Shown in pieces: positions 42,055 through 44,489 of a stretch of 44,489 bases of DNA. The notes under the pieces were generated by a model, which was not told the DNA's origin, did not search any database, and saw only the letters and a program-made list of their open reading frames with translations. This DNA comes from an uncultured bacterium (GTDB lineage Bacteria > Bacillota > Clostridia > Oscillospirales > Oscillospiraceae). A program made the translations under genes and the position numbers. Each line of letters starts with the position of its first letter. Positions within the stretch are counted from its first letter, which is position 1. The stretch spans positions 1 to 44,489 of the forward strand of contig CANRXB010000020.1 of NCBI GenBank assembly GCA_947643715.1, read 5' to 3'.

Positions 42055-43319
42055 GCGCCGCCATGTTCGACGTCAAGGCTGAGGCCCTGGCCCTGCGCAG
42101 CCAGATCGCAGCGGACCGCGACCATCTCCATGTCCACCCGGAGCTGTCCGGCCAAGAGGAGCATACCCTGGCCTGGATCCAGGAACGGCTGGCCCGCCTG
42201 GGCCTGAGCGCCGAGCGGGTGGAACACGGAGGGCTGGTGTGCGTCCTGAACGGCCGGGGGCCGGGGAAGCGCCTGCTCCTCCGGGCGGACGTGGACGCCC
42301 TGCCGGTGGAGGAGAGCGCCAACGGCCTGTCCGGCCCCAAGCGGGTGGTCAGCAGCGTGGCGGGGGTGTCCCACGCCTGCGGTCATGACGCGCATACCGC
42401 CATGCTGTTGTCCGCCGTGCAACTGCTGTGGACCCACCGGGAGGAGTGGACGGGGCAGATCGTGGCCGTTTTCGAGCAGGGGGAGGAGACCTCTTACGGA
42501 GTGATCCCTTTGCTGGAGCACCTGGAGGCCGAGTTCGACGGCATGGACGGCTGCTTCGCCCTCCATGTCTACGCAGGGGCCCCGGCGGGCACCCTGTCCG
42601 TCCAGCCTGGGTATGTGATGTGCGGGGCCTTGGGCTTCGACGTGGTGCTCACGGGGAAAGGCGGACACAGCTCCCGCCCCGACCTGTGCAACAATCCTGT
42701 GGACTGCTTCGTCAGCATCTATAACGACCTGGCCGCAGTCCGGATGCGGCACACCGACCCCAACGACTGCCTCACCTATGCGGTGGGGCTGCTCCAGGGG
42801 GGCAGCAAGTCCAATGTCATCCCGGACAGCCTGCGCTTCTCCTGCCTGGCCCGGTTCTTCAATGAGCAGACCTGCGGCCGGCCCTTCCTGGAGGCCGCCA
42901 AGACCATCGTGGAGAAGGACGCCCAGATCTACGGCTGCGAGGTGTGCTACAACTATATCATGGAGCCCATCCCCGGCGTCTGGAACGACACGGAGTGCGC
43001 CGCGCTGGCCCAGGAAAGCCTGCGCCGGACCTTGGGGGAGGACGCGGTGGTCCCGGCCGAGCCCTGGATGGCCTCGGAGAGCATGGCGGTCTATAACACG
43101 CTGTACCCGGGCGTGCTGGCGTTCCTGGGCATACAGGATCAGCATGGCTGCGGCGCGCCCCACCACAGCGGAGAATTCGACCTGGACCCGGATCGGCTCT
43201 ACCTGGGCACGGGGGCCATCGTCTCTTACGCCCTGGACTTTTTGGACCCCAGCTTCGACCCTCCGCCTCGAAAGCCCACCGCAGGTGTGCTGGAGCGGCT
43301 GAAAAAACAACTGAGCTAA
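42051..43319 (+). CDS. M20-family amidohydrolase
   Basis: 422 aa from GTG 42051, overlapping the previous stop codon by 4 nt. M20D motifs: HVHPELSGQEEHTLAW, LLLRADVDALPVEE, SHACGHDAHTAMLL (metal His/Asp), VFEQGEETSYG (Glu pair), GKGGHSSRP, APHHSGEFDLD. Members deacylate N-acyl amino acids, hippurate-like amides or peptides. Coupling to a PatB-like lyase suggests use of N-acyl cysteine conjugates, but other amides are possible. Confidence 0.88.
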   Translation: MSAAMFDVKAEALALRSQIAADRDHLHVHPELSGQEEHTLAWIQERLARLGLSAERVEHGGLVCVLNGRGPGKRLLLRADVDALPVEESANGLSGPKRVVSSVAGVSHACGHDAHTAMLLSAVQLLWTHREEWTGQIVAVFEQGEETSYGVIPLLEHLEAEFDGMDGCFALHVYAGAPAGTLSVQPGYVMCGALGFDVVLTGKGGHSSRPDLCNNPVDCFVSIYNDLAAVRMRHTDPNDCLTYAVGLLQGGSKSNVIPDSLRFSCLARFFNEQTCGRPFLEAAKTIVEKDAQIYGCEVCYNYIMEPIPGVWNDTECAALAQESLRRTLGEDAVVPAEPWMASESMAVYNTLYPGVLAFLGIQDQHGCGAPHHSGEFDLDPDRLYLGTGAIVSYALDFLDPSFDPPPRKPTAGVLERLKKQLS

Positions 43320-43340
43320 ATGGATAAGGAGGCACACATC

Positions 43341-44342
43341 ATGGAATTCTTTATGCCCGATCGTAAGCCGGACTATGAGATCAACAAGCCCGATCCCTAC
43401 CCGCTGCTGTGCGAGAGCATGCGCAAGGTGGTGGACTACCAGGCCGAGCACGCCGCCGATGCGTTCGACACCAACTGCTCCTGGGACGAGCTGCGGGTGA
43501 AGTATGTGGAGGAGCGCCGGTTCTGGAACGAAGGCGGCCCCGAGGCGTTCAAGATCGAAGAGGTCATGGTGCCCGGCCCCATGGGGGACGTGCCCGCCCG
43601 GATCTATTACCCGGACGACAAGCCGGAGCACTATGCGGTGGTGTTCATCCACGGCGGCGGCTATACCGTCGGCAGCAACGACACCCACGACCGCATGATG
43701 CGTTCCGTCATGGCCGCCAGCGGCTGTTGTGTGATCGGCGTGGATTACCATCTGGCTCCCGAGGCCAAGTTCCCCATCCCCTTGTATGAGGCTGCCGCAG
43801 TGGTGCGCTATTTCCAGGAGAACGGCGCCCGACATGGCATCCTTGCCGACAAGATGGCCCTGGCGGGCGACTCCGGCGGGGCGAACCTGGCCCTGGGCCT
43901 AAATCTTTACCTGCGGGACACTCCGGGCGGGAACGAGTCCATCAAGGCCCTGCTGCTGTATTACGGGGCCTTCTGGCTCCAGGACTCCTCCTCCGCCCGG
44001 CTCAACGGCACCCTACTGGACGGGATGCGGCGCACCGATCTGATGTCCTATTTGAGCTACTATGTCACCCCAGGGGACATGGAGAACCCCTATTTCTCCT
44101 CCTTCCTCAACGATCTGTCCACCGGCGTGCCTCCCATCTACATGTGCTGCGGCGATCTGGATCCCCTGCTGGACGACACCCTCACCCTGGAAAAGTTCAT
44201 GAAGCACTTCGGCGTGCCCACCCAGGTGGACATCGTGCACGGCGCCCTCCATGCCTTCATGCACTACGGCCGCATGATGCCCGAGGCGGTGGAATGCCTG
44301 GAGCACAGCGGCGCGTTCTTCAAAAAGCAGTTGGAGCAGTGA
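43341..44342 (+). CDS. Alpha/beta hydrolase, HSL-type esterase
   Basis: 333 aa. Start chosen at ATG 43341 since TAAGGAGG lies 8 nt upstream; the ATG at 43320 would precede the ribosome-binding site. Motifs: FIHGGGYTVGS (oxyanion HGGG), ALAGDSGGANLALGL (nucleophile Ser in GDSGG), YMCCGDLDPLLDDT (Asp) and VHGALHAFMHYG (His). No signal peptide, so it is a cytosolic carboxylesterase. Third gene of the unit with the PatB-like and M20 genes, 21 nt downstream of the latter. The remaining 44343-44489 shows no supported feature. Confidence 0.88.
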   Translation: MEFFMPDRKPDYEINKPDPYPLLCESMRKVVDYQAEHAADAFDTNCSWDELRVKYVEERRFWNEGGPEAFKIEEVMVPGPMGDVPARIYYPDDKPEHYAVVFIHGGGYTVGSNDTHDRMMRSVMAASGCCVIGVDYHLAPEAKFPIPLYEAAAVVRYFQENGARHGILADKMALAGDSGGANLALGLNLYLRDTPGGNESIKALLLYYGAFWLQDSSSARLNGTLLDGMRRTDLMSYLSYYVTPGDMENPYFSSFLNDLSTGVPPIYMCCGDLDPLLDDTLTLEKFMKHFGVPTQVDIVHGALHAFMHYGRMMPEAVECLEHSGAFFKKQLEQ

Positions 44343-44489
44343 GAGCGGCGCGGCCGCATCCAGACGGCTCGGAAGCGGCGGGAGCCTACATACGTCAGCG
44401 GCCCGGCTCCACGACAAGCGGATGACATGACGGTCCCGGCGGCGCGGTGTGCCCCCCGGCCCGGGTGTGGGTAATATTGGGCGCCACAC

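Overview
The window looks like the chromosome of a gut-type Clostridia (Oscillospiraceae-like; an inference). Pointers are a GC-rich background, Tn4451/TnpX-type large serine recombinases, an SLH-domain protein, Firmicute promoter and ribosome-binding sequences, and a carnitine-type CoA gene cluster. About the left half (1 to ~22.4 kb) is mosaic mobile DNA; the right half (~22.4 kb to the end) is orderly chromosomal DNA with long operons.

Left mosaic. 1-6.8 kb is the decayed end of an integrative mobilizable element: the N-terminus of a SNF2-type helicase, a ParB-like protein, an oriT-like site, two small MobC-type proteins, a broken replication-initiator gene, a broken secreted transglutaminase-like gene, and a TnpW/TnpX pair. 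The TnpX end interrupts a host gene for an SLH/NHL-repeat surface protein, which is followed by a CHASE2-adenylate cyclase. 10.4-17 kb is a second compact element, next to a broken TnpX tail: serine recombinase and XRE repressor on the minus strand, then two small ORFs, an XRE regulator, a short conserved protein, a HUH/SF3 replication protein of the CRESS type, and an FtsK/TcpA-like coupling ATPase. Directly upstream of the Rep gene is a perfect 13-bp stem whose 7-nt loop opens the nonanucleotide TAGTATTAC, the circovirus/geminivirus type of rolling-circle origin. This is the most striking object in the window.

17-22.4 kb is AT-richer accessory DNA: a PadR/DUF1700-like regulator pair with a secreted protein, divergent promoters, a small leader-like ORF with a secreted-protein gene, and an unknown gene paired with an XRE-ImmA/IrrE metalloprotease, followed by tRNA-Pro(GGG). 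A 49-nt imperfect repeat follows the terminator hairpin on each side of the last pair.

Right half. HD-domain, metallophosphoesterase, SWIM zinc-finger and LacI-family genes lead into two divergent transcription units. Minus strand: etfB-etfA-caiC-like. Plus strand: two class III CoA-transferases (one with the catalytic Asp, one without), MBL hydrolase, CaiD-like hydratase, CaiA-like and butyryl-CoA-dehydrogenase-like flavoproteins, a 45-aa membrane peptide with an SSS symporter, a YitT protein and an MFS carrier. Together they suggest uptake, CoA activation, hydration or elimination and flavin-linked reduction of a carnitine/butyrobetaine-like acid. A following unit encodes a PatB/MalY-type PLP enzyme, an M20 amidohydrolase and an HSL-type esterase, which may prepare or process related N-acyl or S-conjugated substrates.
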